Origin: Ctenosaura bakeri
Taxonomy: Eukaryota; Chordata; Lepidosauria; Squamata; Iguanidae
Length of the DNA stretch: 64,000 nucleotides
Assembly (NCBI GenBank): GCA_948474755.1
Contig: CAOLHI010000079.1
Location: forward strand, 992,001-1,056,000
Direction: 5' to 3'
Both the position numbers and the translations under genes were made by a program. The notes under the pieces were generated by a model, which had not been told where the DNA came from, ran no database searches, and was given only the letters and a program-made list of their open reading frames with translations. This document shows, one piece after another, positions 1 through 12,555 of this stretch (position 1 is its first letter; each line of letters begins with the position of its first letter).

Positions 1-937
1 AGTAACTTTGTAAGGTCTGAAGACTGAGTTCTTCTTGCCTGTTTATACACCAAACCTCCATGGTACTGTCTGTTCTCAGTTGAGAGTGGAAACTGGATGA
101 CGACTCTGGTACTCATAATAATATGTTAATTAATCAGGTTACTTAGGCTGCTTGGTTATGGTCTGTAGTCTGTATTCTTAATTCCCAAACAAGCAGATAG
201 TCGAGTTACTTCAATATCTTGATGCCTGAACAATAAACCCAGACAAATTTGACAGGAATTAATGTTGTGTCTTTCTCCAAAGCAAGGAACACAGTTGCCA
301 TCACTGACCAATAAAGAGATTTTGTAGTTAAAGACAACACAATTCTTAAAGAGATCCTTTAGGCAAATGCTTCTAATCACAAGGAACTGGAACTTAGAAA
401 CAGAAAAGATGACTAAAGTGAATCAAAATTGAAAAGAACATTGACAAAAAGAAAACAAAATTTGAGATACTCTCTTTAGAATAATATCAATCTCAAAGGT
501 TCTAACAAGAGCAATCATTGTGGAATATGAAGCAGAACTGAGGATATGATGGCTGCAGTGTGTGCATAAGAAACTGTTGCCAATTACTCATACATTATAT
601 ATTATCACATTAAATAGAAATGTACTTGTTTTTGAGTTGACAACTAATATTATGTGGCACTACTGTCATAGCAGTAAATCCCATAACTATCACTCTGACA
701 TTATAATGAACAACCCAGTCATTCAACTGATATTTTATGACTGCTGTAGCAACACTGTAAGCATTTGAGCAAGTGTGGCTTCCATTCTGCAATACTAATT
801 TCGAAGCATGGAGACTCTCAACAAAATGGTGGAACATAATCTCAGTCCTTGTCAGGATTTTCTAACAGAGATGTTTCTTTCAGGACTTTCTAGCTGATCT
901 GCAACAGTTTTGCAGTATCCAAACTTAAGCACTTTTG

Positions 938-1285
938 TTATATAGTGGAAGTAGAGAGATGGAGAGATTTATGAAACCAGAAAAAAGCATCCTTTTTTAG
1001 TTCCTCTTTGCTAAAATGTCCCTGTTTTGCTACCCTTCCTGTGAATTCAGGTTTAACATCACACACTGAGTGTACCTGATTTTTCAGAAAACAACTTTGG
1101 TCAATTTCTAAAAAGTCAGCTTCAAACCACTGGTCATAAAGCTTTAATTTTAAACTAGGGCTAGAATCCTGTTGGGTAATCCCAGTTAACGTAGATCCAT
1201 TCAATGAATTATTGAATGGTAAATCAACACATATATTCCACTGATTCAGTGGGTCTACTTTATGTAGGACTAACAACAGAATTCA
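938..1285 (-). other. Exon-like ORF of unknown identity
   Basis: About 112 open codons with a soluble-protein composition, including VDPLNQWNICVDLPFNNSLN and KLYDQWFEADFLEIDQSCFL. TTGTTAG near 1270 could serve as an acceptor on the minus strand. No family is recognised. It may be chance or a decayed gene fragment. Confidence 0.2.
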
Positions 1286-1446
1286 GACCTATTTTTTTTA
1301 TAATACACAGTCTCTGATTCAAATGTTGTGCTAAATCAGGATTCACTGAAAGTGAAACTAAACACAGCAGCAGTTTTCCCTCCAGCCATGTGGGAGTAGC
1401 ACTGGGAACAAAAAGACCCAAAACTTACTCCGACTCACCACAACTC

Positions 1447-1485
1447 ATGTATGTATGTATGTATGTATGTATGTATGTATGTATG
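1447..1485 (+). repeat. (ATGT)n microsatellite
   Basis: Nearly ten perfect ATGT units. Confidence 0.97.
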
Positions 1486-1550
1486 AACTAACACAGTGAG
1501 AAGTAAGGCCTCCCCTGGAATGGGTCCCTTCCCAAGAAAAAGGCAGGAAA

Positions 1551-1575
1551 TTAATTAATTAATTAATTAATTAAT
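1551..1575 (+). repeat. (TTAA)n microsatellite
   Basis: About six perfect TTAA units, 65 bp after the ATGT array. Confidence 0.95.
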
Positions 1576-2009
1576 GCAGGAAAAGACTAGAACAATTCTG
1601 GCAATAAACAGCTCAAAGATCTATTTTGTTGGGCAGGAACTGAATGTCAATAAGCTAAAATTCAACAAATTTCTCTCAGTACACAAGGGCAGAGGTGTCA
1701 GCATTATTCTTTAAAATATGGAAGATTTTAGAACACTTATGGGAAGAACAGTATATTCAGACAGAAGCTAGAAGGTACCTAAAAGCATTTCCAGGAGGAC
1801 CTTCCTGTATTTGTCAACCAAGAAAGGATGGAGCCTTATTCCTATATAAGAAGAGAATATGGGAGTGGATCCTTACAGGTTTTGTAGGCTCTACATTAAA
1901 CTGTCTCCCAAGCAATAAACCACCCAAATGTATAAGCCAAAGATACTGCTGGAATGGAATGATGAATAATGTACTCATCTGATCTATGTCACCTACAATT
2001 TTGAGGCAA

Positions 2010-2226
2010 CACAATATCATGAGAGAGTGAACGAGGTATTCAGGTCTGAATATTCCACCTGAGCTCAAATCTGTGCTCAACAATGAAAGCCCTCTAGGAG
2101 ACACTGGGTAAGTTATTCTCTCTTAGCTTCAGAGGAACAAATCTTGCCAAGGAAAACCATGACACGGTCACCATAACTCAGAAACAACATGAAGGCATAT
2201 AAAAAAATAAAAATAAACAAACAACA
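2010..2226 (+). repeat. tRNA-derived squamate SINE, degraded
   Basis: GACACTGGGTAAGTTATTCT, AGAGGAACAAATCTTGCCAA and the Bov-B-like tail ACGGTCACCATAACTCAGAA with GAAGGCATA, then an A-rich end. Confidence 0.75.
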
Positions 2227-2489
2227 CGAATCTCTATGAACAAATGGTAAGCTATGATAACAGATCTTTGTTTGTTTTCCAGAATATGGTTTCAGTCTGT
2301 AATGCTGTGTGTGTGTACGCATGTGTATCTATCAAGAATTGGAAAGCACATTTACTTCACTTCTTTGCTAATTCTATGCACTGTACACACGCAAAGTTAC
2401 AAGCACATGGCTGATATACTATTTATCAAATAACAGAATGGTCATTAAAGAATTTTGGAAATAACTTGACTTAAGATTCTCTGGATCAC

Positions 2490-3222
2490 ATGTTCAAATA
2501 CAAGGCCCACAGGCTGAATCTGGCCCACCAAGCCACTTAATGTAGCCTTTGCCACTTCTCCTGCAGCTGCAGTACTTCCCCCACCTGGTGAGCCCAATCC
2601 CCAGCACTCACAATCTACTTCTATTTCTGACTGCTCCTCTGTCCAAGTCTCACTGTCAAAGTATTGCCACAGCAACTCTCTGTGTGGCTTGCAAGAATTT
2701 GACAGAAGAACAGTCAGAAGTAGAGGTAGATTGTGGATACTGGCTGCTGGGCCCCTCTTCAGAATACCAGCAGCTGGGGGCCCGCAATATGAGGATCAGG
2801 CTCACCAGGTACAGAGAGAAGCAGGGGAGCAGAAAGAGGCACAGGGAGGGGGGAGCAGAAAGAGGCACAGAGAGGGTCTCAACTGGGACCAAAAGGTTAA
2901 ACAAAGTTAATGTAATAAACAACGCTTGGTAATATTTGTCTGATGATTAAAAAAATAACTTTATGTTTTCAAAACTCATTTTTCAATAAATTGTACAATA
3001 GTTGTACACTTGAATATCTGCTTGCCATTATTTTTCCTAGACTTCTAGTTTCAGAGCTAGTTATTACTAAAACCAGTAATAATTGAATGCAGAGGCAATA
3101 ATTTAATATGATAGAAGAGTAGATACATTTATATAGTCTTACAAACACAACCGGCCCTTTGAGGGCAACCATGATGCTGGTGTGGCCCAAGATGAAACTG
3201 AGTTTGACACCCCCGCTCTAGA
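2490..3222. mobile_element. hAT-like element with internal inverted repeat
   Basis: The right end GTTTGACACCCCCGCTCTAG and the left block AGGCCCACAGGCTGAATCTG resemble hAT elements beginning with a GTGTCAAACTC-like end. Two inverted arms built on a GAACAGTCAGAAGTAGAGGT-like unit lie at about 2595-2670 and 2697-2760. The left boundary is uncertain. Confidence 0.5.
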
Positions 3223-4417
3223 CCCTTCTTAAAATGTTTCTGTTTTTTTTAAAAAATCTATCCTTCTGACCTTAATTCTGACTATAATGTGTTTATCTAA
3301 CAGAATGGGCAAAGTGGAACCCCATGTGGCTTTTTGTGACCTTCATCTCTTCCAGAGTCCCTGGACTGCCCTCTTTGGGAAAAGGAACAGGCTGGAATTG
3401 CCATTCCTGGGCCCCAAGAGTGGCAATTCACTTTTTACATAGGTTACAGTATTTAACATAAAAGCTTACACATTTTTCAAAACTAGAAGTGGACTTCCAA
3501 CCAGAGTATTGTGTTGTTCTTTTGGGAGCAGTTTTTATAGTCCATGCAGCCCCTGGTCAGAATCTAGGGCAGAAAATCCTTGGCTCTGAATCCCACTATA
3601 GTTGCCCACCACTGATTTAATGCATGTTCTTGTTTAAAATTCTGTCTGAACAATATGATTATAATAGTTATTATTTAAGTTTTTCCTGAAGAAAAATTCT
3701 TGAAATAATTATGTTTCAAAGTGATCAAACATTTGGAAATAAATATATGCATTAATTTTGATTTTTCAAGTACTGGTTTTCACATTATGTCTGCTCACAG
3801 AAGAAGTGTGCTGCTGCTGGTTCATTCAGCCAAACATCTTGTTTTCTACTGTAGCCAATCAGATGGATCTAAGTAGTCCACAAACATATACTACACATGA
3901 AAAGACCTACCCCCATCTATTTGTATATCTTTGCTAGTAGGACTTTTTTTATTACGAACACACACACAAAATAGTCTAAAGGGTTCATCTTTTTGCCTGT
4001 TATGCTGAAGAAATCCACAGATTTGATCACAGAGTGTATTATCTAATTGGATCAAAATAAGATCAGAGTAAAATTTTTACTATACCATGCTGGCTCTCAT
4101 CCTTAAAAGGACACTCTGCCAATGTAAATGTGTCTCAAACTTGAGAGTAATCTTATATTATTCTCTTTTTCTATTCCTAATTCTATTTCTAATTTTCAAG
4201 TATGTCAATAACCCCACACTCATGTCATGTCACGTCATGTCACTTCCCATCCCCGCTCTTTTTTCCCTTTCTTTTGAAATCATACTTTTAAAAATTCAAT
4301 AAAAAATGTAAACCGTATAGTCTTCTTCATTTTATCAAATGACAGATCCCATTAACAGAATATTGACTCAATATTGTTCTAAACTTTTATATAGTAGATA
4401 ACAAAATATTTAAATAG

Positions 4418-4600
4418 AGAGCCAGTGTGGTGTAGCAGTTTTAGAATTGGACTACGACCCAGGGGACAAGGGTTTGATTCCCCACTCAAGCCATGAAACC
4501 CACTGGGTGACGTTGTGCGTGTCACACATTCACAGCCCCAAAAAACCCTCATGACAGGGTTGCCATATGTTGGAAACAACTTGAAGGCACATAACAACAA
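4418..4600 (+). repeat. tRNA-derived squamate SINE, well preserved
   Basis: AGCCAGTGTGGTGTAGCAGT (A-box side), GGGTTTGATTCCCCACTC (B box), CCCACTGGGTGACG and the tail GTTGGAAACAACTTGAAGGC. Not a functional tRNA gene: the body is about 180 bp with a LINE tail. Confidence 0.88.
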
Positions 4601-5187
4601 TGACATAAAGATAAAATGCAATTGAGATGCATACGCTGCATGTAAATCTGAAGTTCGGCTACCAACAATTATCTTTGTTTACCAAACCGTTACATAGCTC
4701 AATTTACAATAGATTCCTTTTCAAATTTCTAACCTTCGATATAAAATAGAACTGTTTATTTTAAAAAGTCAATTATATAGACACCGAAAGGCAGATATAT
4801 AGTTAGGACTTACATTTTATATGTATCACCAATTCTGATGTGAAAATGGAATGTTTAATGCTTTCATTAGCTGTAATATGTAGTTTGATATATTCTGCTG
4901 TAGATATGTTGATAAATTGAGAATAATTGGCTATATTCTAGCTAAAAATAGTCTAGTGATATCTAAGCATTAAGAAGCTAGGGAGGAATAAGTTGATCAC
5001 TTTTAGATCACTTTGTACAAAGAAGCACCAGATTCTATTACTGACATGCCCTGATGTAGCTGGAAAAGACACAGGTGAATCAATCTAGATGGTACAACAA
5101 TATTTCTATTAGTTAGCTTCATATGTAAATTTTCTTTGAACAAACCATATAGAGACATCTTTAAAAAACACTAAAATTAAATGAATA

Positions 5188-5675
5188 CAGTCCTCCTTCC
5201 ACATTTGCAGGGTCGACCTCCATGAATTTGATTATACCCCACTCCCCCCGCATTTTCCTCTTCCCATTCCCTTGCATTCCTCATCCCAGGCCTGTGAGGC
5301 TTGTGTTTTAAATGGATGTTTGTTTGTTTTCCCTTTTGGATGAGTAAAGCCCCTCTCCTACTGCTAGAGGCATGTTCTGCCATGTAGCTGCTGGGTAACG
5401 GCTGCTGCTTAGTACAGTGCTCTCTTTCCTCCTACTCCTCATTTCTCAAGATGGCCACTAGAAGTACTAGAATGTCAACTCTGTTCTTCTCCGTCTGAGG
5501 GTGAAGTACCGGTAAGCCCTTTATCTTGCTCCCATCCTAGAATGCAGGGGCCAGAGGCAAAGGAATGGGAAGGGGAGCTCTGGAAAGAAATCATGGATGG
5601 GGGAGACATTTGCATTTTTTCTATTTTTGTGAGGGTTCTGTGCTCCAAACCCTCATGAATGTGGAGGAGTTACCG
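5188..5675. mobile_element. Tigger-like palindromic DNA element
   Basis: The left end CAGTCCTCCTTCCACATTTG and the inverted right end CATGAATGTGGAGGAGTTAC are flanked by TA, as expected for Tc1/mariner/pogo insertions. About 488 bp with no transposase. Confidence 0.6.
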
Positions 5676-8600
5676 TACTTTTACAATGAACATTGATTTA
5701 CAAGAATGCCCAAACAGATCTGAAAAAAATTTATATGCCAGCCAAAATACATTTCAACAGTTTCACTCCAAATCTGGCAAAAACGATACTGATTTCACTA
5801 TGACCGTAGAGGAAGAGTAAGGCTGCACATTCTCTTCTATTCCACTCTTCCACTTTCCTGCTTGCCTGCCTGCCTGCTTCAGTGAAATGAAGTAACAAAC
5901 GAATCTAAGTCCTTTCTGGGTGGCAGCAATAAAGAAGAGTAGCTGTTGGTGGAGAAACAACCAGCAGCCATGATATGATATGGTTAGGTCCCACAAATTC
6001 CTGAAGTCACACCTCCATTTGAAGCAGTACTATCTTTGAGAGGAACATCAAAGCAGGAAAAGAGAAGAGACAGGGATGCTGCATACAGAAAATGAAATGG
6101 TGAGCATGCACTGTGCAACTAATACTTTATTGCTACATGACTAAAAACACATATCATAGGATGTAAGATTCAAAAATGTTGAACACAGGATACTGACGTC
6201 CATATCAATATGCTCACTATTGCAAGATTCAGCACAAATGCAATATTTATTATTGTATTATATGGACAATAAATGCATCTTAGTTCTCAGGGTTAAACGT
6301 ATCTTATTATTATCTTGTTTCCCAGCTAGGAAGAGATTACAAAGAAGAAAAAGGCTAAAGGAAGATTTTAGTATCACACGTGTGACTAAAAGAAGAATTA
6401 GATATCTTTCCAAGCTTTTTTCCATTCTTCTGTTATCAGCAGAGCAACAGTCATTTTTTCAACAAGCCTTCAGAGACTGAGATCTGCTACTTGTTGCAGC
6501 AGAACAAACTAAGGCTTCCTTCAGAGAAACTGGCAAGATCACATATGATTTGGCATCGTTCCCTGTCTGTTATTTTGCAGTTGTTGTTGTTTTTTTCTCA
6601 TAAGGTTTAGATGCTCTATCCTCTGTATCAGAATAGACTCTTCATGTTATTGTTTCACTCCCACCTGCACCCTCCTTTCATCAAAGACAAGACAACAGAT
6701 GCATTAATATACACAACCTGGGTTGTGTCATTATGTGACTTTTGAGTTTGATTTTAGCTGGGTCCAAAGTTCTTCTCTACCCAACAATCCATCTTGACAA
6801 CTTATTTCCATGGCAAAGAAAAAATGCCAAACTGCTTGCTTCCTATCAGTCCCATTTAGAAAGACGAGTGCTCCAAGAACATCCCAAACAAGTTTTTGCT
6901 TCCCATTCTTTCATGTGATTACACACTCTTATATAGAAGTTATTAATACCAAGTTGGTACATTCTGGGGATTTTTCCTCCTTAGATATAAAACATACAAT
7001 CAACTGGCAATGTCATTTATCTGCTACAAAACTAGCAAGTTTAAATATAGATAACTATGTAAGTATTACCACATAAAATAGGCTTCATATACCATGAAAC
7101 AGAATAGCACAAATAAGAATACTAACTCTTGATTTCATTTTGAATTACCAGCTTTTGTGTATGTGGCGCAGGGCAGCATTCAAACATTCAGTTGTCCACT
7201 TGTAGCTAAAATTGCAAAATGTACAAGTAGGTGGATCATGTGAATCTGCAACTTGTGCAGCTTGGCTTTTACTAAAACGTCATGGCAATAGAGCAATAGG
7301 GAAAATGCATCATTGGTTTTTGATTTACAGGCATTTCATTAAATGATGTGCTTTATTGACAAGATAATCATTACAGTCAATTTCAGTGCTTCCTTTACAG
7401 ATGAGACACAAAAGAACATAGTAATTCCTTAAACTAGGTTTATCTTCAGCTTACTCTTCCAGATTTTCAGCTTCAGAATATATTGAAACAGTCTAAACTG
7501 TTATTCACATATTAATTTCAGCAAATTATGTTTGTATTTGTAATTTACAGTCATTTACATTTACAATTTACAGTGAAAAGAACAAGTATCCCTGGCAACT
7601 TCAAACATATGTCCAGATCTTATGTCACTTTCACTTTGGTAGAAACACAATGACAAAAGTTCAGTTATTGAACAGTTAAGTGAAAGTTTTGCTGACAGTA
7701 GTCTAGTCAGAAAGGATTAGGAATTAATAGTTTATAGAGTTTTATATAAACAGACACTAAGCCTTTTAGCATTAAATAACAAAAGAATACATCACCCTCA
7801 ACATTTGTATCTTAAGACTTAAACTACATTTTACTACACTTTATACACAGTCCCTTCCTTTTTCCAGTCTGCATATATGTCTCTGCGTTTAAAAAGTCAG
7901 GTTTTTCTTGACATATTGTCAGTGCAAATGATGATGATAGGTATAGAAAAGGCTGTGTAACCCTTTCAGCTCAAAATCTAGTTTCCTTAAAATAGGAAAG
8001 ACTAAGAGATTTGGGGAAAAACAGCCAAAGGAGAAAAGAAAAAAAAATCTCTCATGGCCTAAACTCACAGTCTGCCTAGCCCCATTTTGCTTTAAGAAAA
8101 TGGAAGATGGACAAGGATGAACAGACACACAGAAAAGCCAGATAATAGTTTGAGTCCAAATAATTATATAAAGTTCCCCATAATTTTCAAAGTTAAAAAG
8201 ATATGCTAATGCATCCATTCTAAAACAGTATTTGTACAAGGGCCATTTCATCTAACTAGCAGATTAAATGCCAGTTAGTTGCTTTATTGGATCCAATATC
8301 AATTGGTTTATAAAGACTGTCTGTTCTATGTATACTTAGAACAGTCTAAAATTAATGATCACATGGTTGTTAATTACTAATCCTGCAGACTTCCAATATT
8401 TATAAATTCATTGCTACATAAACAAAAGAAAAATTTACATTGCAGTGGATTGTTCGACATATACAATGATTAATCTTGGACTGGCAGACTACACTGCAGA
8501 AGCAAGTGATATGTCAAAGTCTATTTGAAATTCAATGGCTTTGCTTGCATATAATGTGCTATATACATATCCAGCACCTGGGTGGGGAAAGATCTAGGTC

Positions 8601-9529
8601 TGAAAGGATAACACAAGACTTACAGAACTACTTGTGCTTGCTTTCTCTCTCTATCTATATCTTTATGATGGCTATGTAAATTATATCTGGTCTTGGTCAT
8701 AAGTACATGCTGTTAGACTTTATTCCCTGAGGTACATTAAGGTTAGTCCTTTATCATTTACAAGAAACTCTAGCCAGTTATTCAAGCTTTTGGAATTCTA
8801 TGGAATTAGCTTAGCAATATCACCCAGTCAGCTATGAACTCAATGGGGGGGAAAATGATGATGATCAGTCCATGGACAATTTTGACATTTTTCAGCCATA
8901 ATTAGCTTGGAACGAGCTCACTGAGCCCACTAAGAAACGTGTTAACCGTGTGTGTATGGGGAGAGGGGTAACTGCTCCTTTGGCACGAGTGCTCTAGGGT
9001 TAAGTAGAGGTTATAAAGTAGGAATTTTTCCAGCTCCCTCTACTGGTACCTCCCCACAACTCACCGCAAAAAAAGTACCTGGACTCCATCCCAATGAGGC
9101 AGTTCTATGTGAAATTCCCTTTCAAAGACATTTTGGAACCTAACAGTTGGGATATTGTTCCTTGGCCAGATTGAATTTTATATTCTCTGCCAAGCCATCT
9201 CTCATAACAATCCATACCTCATGGCCTGTGCAGATATTGCCAGAGTCCTATTATTCACAACTATAAGTAACACAATGCCTCTAAGATTTTCTTGTTTAAA
9301 CACTGTACTAGCAGACTTATATCTCTGTCCCATGGCATGTCCCATATATTGGTTGAGAGCATCTTCTACTTACTTGCTAGTACAGTAAATTTGCAGCTTG
9401 CCATTTTTTTCTCAGCAACGCCTAAGGTATAAACTCACCGAAAAGGCTTAGTTCTCTTGAATATAACTCCATGTTCCTCAAAAGGACGCAACAGTTCTTA
9501 AGTCTATCCATTACTGATTGTGTATGTCT

Positions 9530-9660
9530 GAATTCTTGTACTGTGTAAATTTTATAGCTGTATATGGTTTTGTAATGTGCTTTGGCCCCAGTTCTGGAAA
9601 AGACAAGGTATAAATGAATATAGAGATGATAATGACAACAATGATGATGATTATGATTTC
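9530..9660 (+). repeat. LINE 3' tail (L2/CR1 group)
   Basis: TGTAATGTGCTTTGGCCCCA, GGAAAAGACAAGGTATAAAT and a GAT/AAT-rich end have the layout of the TTTTGGGAAAAAGG...GTATAAAT tails of this group. The 122-codon ORF over it is incidental. Confidence 0.6.
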
Positions 9661-10825
9661 TCCATTAGTGAGTCTGAAATATACTTTACGTTCCTTGAAA
9701 GTATGGAGACACAGGCTTCCACCACTTATCTGACAGGTTCTGACCGGAGCACTGTCAGAAAACAGACTTGGTTGAAAAGTGGAAGTCATGTACTGTGCTG
9801 TAGGGAGTATGAAGGACTTACAGAGATTCACTTGGGACCGACCATACGCTGCTTGCAACGTCTTGCAGCCCCTCTCAGCTTGCTTTGCAAGCAGCACACC
9901 TGTGTGAGTTGTTCCAAGCAAGTCTCCACAGGCAAGAAGAATTGATTAAAGAGGGGAAGCTCTGTCAATTAATGGAACTTGTCCTTAATTTGGAAGCATC
10001 AAAAAGAACAAGTCATTAGATAACAGAGCATCAAAAGGTGGGGTCTTCCTGTACTGTTCAATCAGTTCAGTATGATCATGTATTCATTGCAAATATAGCT
10101 TCTGTTGGCCTTACTAGGACCTGCAAAACCTGTCATCTTATGATCTAACCATGACTTCAGTTTCTTCTTACAACTACAAAGACTCAACAGATGTCTTTCA
10201 CTTTCTGTGAGGTCAACTGACCTCAGCATATCAGTGCCAAATTACACATGCTACAAAATGTGTATTTGTTTTTAATATGTAAATTTTCAAAAGTTTTCAA
10301 AGTACAAATTACATCAGCTAGACAAACTGATGATTACTGAGACTGTCCCGTTATGGGCCTGAGGGAAAGTCCTCTTTTGAAGTTCTCTCTCACACACACA
10401 CAAACACATACTTGCTCATTACTTAGCTCTCAATGAGTAATTTTCCTCCAACAGCATACACACAGAGAAACACAAGCCCAACATCCATCACCTTTTGCTA
10501 TGATGAGCTATCAATATCTGGGCATGGTTCTCATGTGAAAAGACAGAAGTATTAAAACATATATAACCAACATGACTACTGAAAGAGATGATAAAATAAT
10601 ATCAAGGGATTCCTTAAATCACTGTGCTCATTATTTTTTAATTAATTTGTTCATCTGTTCATATTTTGTAAGTGAGATACAGCTACGTAATATTCCCATT
10701 CCATAGTATTTTGGAAGCCTCTGTAGAACCATTTTACTAAAGTGTTGAAAATGTACATAGAACAGAAAAACTGTTATTTTATATGAAGTTACTAGTAGAA
10801 GTAAATCATTTTGCCATCATAATGT

Positions 10826-11041
10826 TCAATCTGCCTCAGATTTCAATTTCTGTAATTTGCTTCGGCTGCTAAGCAACATATCAAATATAGCTTGTGTTTC
10901 AATCTGAACATATTTCATATCTGAATACATTATTTGCCTTGAAGTGCTGATGGTTGAAAGTTCAGTTGCAGAAGAGTTATGTTCATAGAATCGATATTTA
11001 GAATTAGAATACTTAGGCACAGGTTTCAGTGGGTGTATTAA
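10826..11041 (-). other. Exon-like ORF of unknown identity
   Basis: An open frame reading PKYSNSKYRFYEHNSSATEL and onward to QKLKSEAD then stop. The composition (charged, few runs, coil-like C-terminus) is more protein-like than the surrounding AT-rich DNA. I do not recognise it. It could be a terminal coding exon, a pseudogene scrap or chance. Confidence 0.2.
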
Positions 11042-11266
11042 TTAACAAGAATGCATAAAGAAACACAAAGCAACTTTTCAGTGTTAAATAGAGGTACTTT
11101 AAAATCATCATCTGTTGTCTTCACAAAGCAAGAAAGGGGTCTGATTCTTACTTTGGTCTTAGAGGAAACTTTGGAAACAAGAAAGTAAAATGGACAGCAA
11201 CATTAAGAAAGTCTTATTTATAGATAATCTTTTGCCATATCAACCTTTTTAGTGTAACAAGACTTA

Positions 11267-11462
11267 GGGCCTTTCCGCACTACACTCTTACAGTCCTATT
11301 ATTTCAACATCCTATGGAATCCTGGGGTTTGCAGTTTAGAGAGGGGCATTTAGAACTCTCAGCCAGAGAGTTTTTTGGCCTCAGTAAACTACAAACCTCA
11401 GAATTTCACAGGATGTTGAAAGTGGAATAATAGCACTATAACAGTGTAGCGCAGAAAGGCCC
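11267..11462. mobile_element. Palindromic Harbinger-like MITE, full length
   Basis: A 196-bp element with long inverted arms: GGGCCTTTCCGCACTACACT at the left pairs with CAGTGTAGCGCAGAAAGGCCC at the right. TTA flanks both sides, matching the 3-bp TWA target preference of PIF/Harbinger transposons. It is non-coding. The superfamily assignment rests on the single clear TSD. Confidence 0.7.
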
Positions 11463-11763
11463 TTAGTGTCATTGTTTTGTATCCTACACCTATATTTGCT
11501 GACTTCAATTATCATTTGGGCAGGCAACAACAAATCCCATCTTTTTAAGTTGAAGCAGATCTTTTTGTGATGATAGATACAGACCATGCAATCTGAAGTT
11601 CTACTACATTTAGTTAGGCTTACTTTAAAGAGTATTTTTTTTCAATAAAAAAATCAGCATCAGTACATCAATGTGCACAGACACATTGTGTCCTAAGTAA
11701 AAGACAAAAGTAGGAATTGCATTTTCCAAGACTTCTCTGCCCATTTAAGCTCAAATAGGAATC

Positions 11764-12555
11764 ATGTATTTTCCAGCATATAAGACGACCCCCAACTTTT
11801 CCAGTTAAAATATAGTTTGGGATATACTTGCCATATAAGACTACTCCCTGTTCCACTGAAGAAGCAGGGTTCACAGCACTGTGTGCCTTTCACCCTATAG
11901 TATGCATGCATGTAGTTCTTGTTCCTGCTTTAGCTTTCCACATTGGGGTCAATGTTGGGATTGCTGTCCATGACTTTCCTCACATGTTTTCCTGCTCCCA
12001 TTCTTATTTATTTCCCAAGAGGCTGATGTCACTTTTCCCTATCCTGTCTCACTTCTCTAAAAAATATAATTGCTGTAATTGTGCTAGTATGACATTCTTT
12101 CAATGCACTTCAGTGGGCTACCTTGCTGCTGTAGTACCCGCCCCCCCCACAAAAAAAAAGAATGAAAAAGGGAGATCACAGCAACGCTCATGAAAGGCTT
12201 TATCTTTTGTGTACCCAATCCTTCTTGTCACCTTGCTTACCAATAATAAAATAAGAAGGGAAGGGCAGGACAAATATTGGTGGCTGGCTGGCGCCTCTGC
12301 CTGGGTGGGGGCAAAGCTCTGCGGGCCGAGGAATGGCGGCGGCGGCAGTGGAGGCTCTCCCAGGTGGGGGCAAAGCTCTGCGGGCTGGGGAACGGCGGCG
12401 GCGGAGGCTCTGCCCGGGTGGGGGGAAGCTCCGCGGGTGGGCGGGAAAGGTGGCAAGGGCGCCTCCCTGCCACACCCGGCGTATAAGACAACCCCCCAAC
12501 TTTTGCAAAGTTTTTTGGGGGTTAAGAAGTCATCTTATACGTCGGAAAATATGGT
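11764..12555. mobile_element. TIR DNA transposon with a GC-rich minisatellite core
   Basis: The left end ATGTATTTTCCAGCATATAA and the inverted right end CTTATACGTCGGAAAATATGG form terminal repeats. Subterminal AAGACGACCCCCAACTTTT recurs near the right end in the same sense. The interior is ordinary AT-rich sequence plus a GC-rich tandem array (12285-12450). The ORFs of up to 166 codons here are compositional and occur on both strands. It is non-autonomous. Confidence 0.65.
12285..12450 (+). repeat. GC-rich minisatellite, about 55-bp unit, about 3 copies
   Basis: Each unit contains a CTCTGCC(T/C)GGGTGGGGG-like segment, AAGCTCTGCGGGC and a CGGCGGCGGC-like run. It is a CpG-dense island of about 165 bp in AT-rich DNA. 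Confidence 0.75.

Noticed and set aside
4418..4600. tRNA gene, suggested by A- and B-box-like sequence
   Set aside because: The length, LINE-type tail and several diverged copies show a SINE.
9577..9945. 122-codon ORF and a 136-codon minus-strand ORF
   Set aside because: Their starts lie in a LINE tail with a simple-repeat stretch encoding Asp/Asn (or Ile) runs. No family resemblance.
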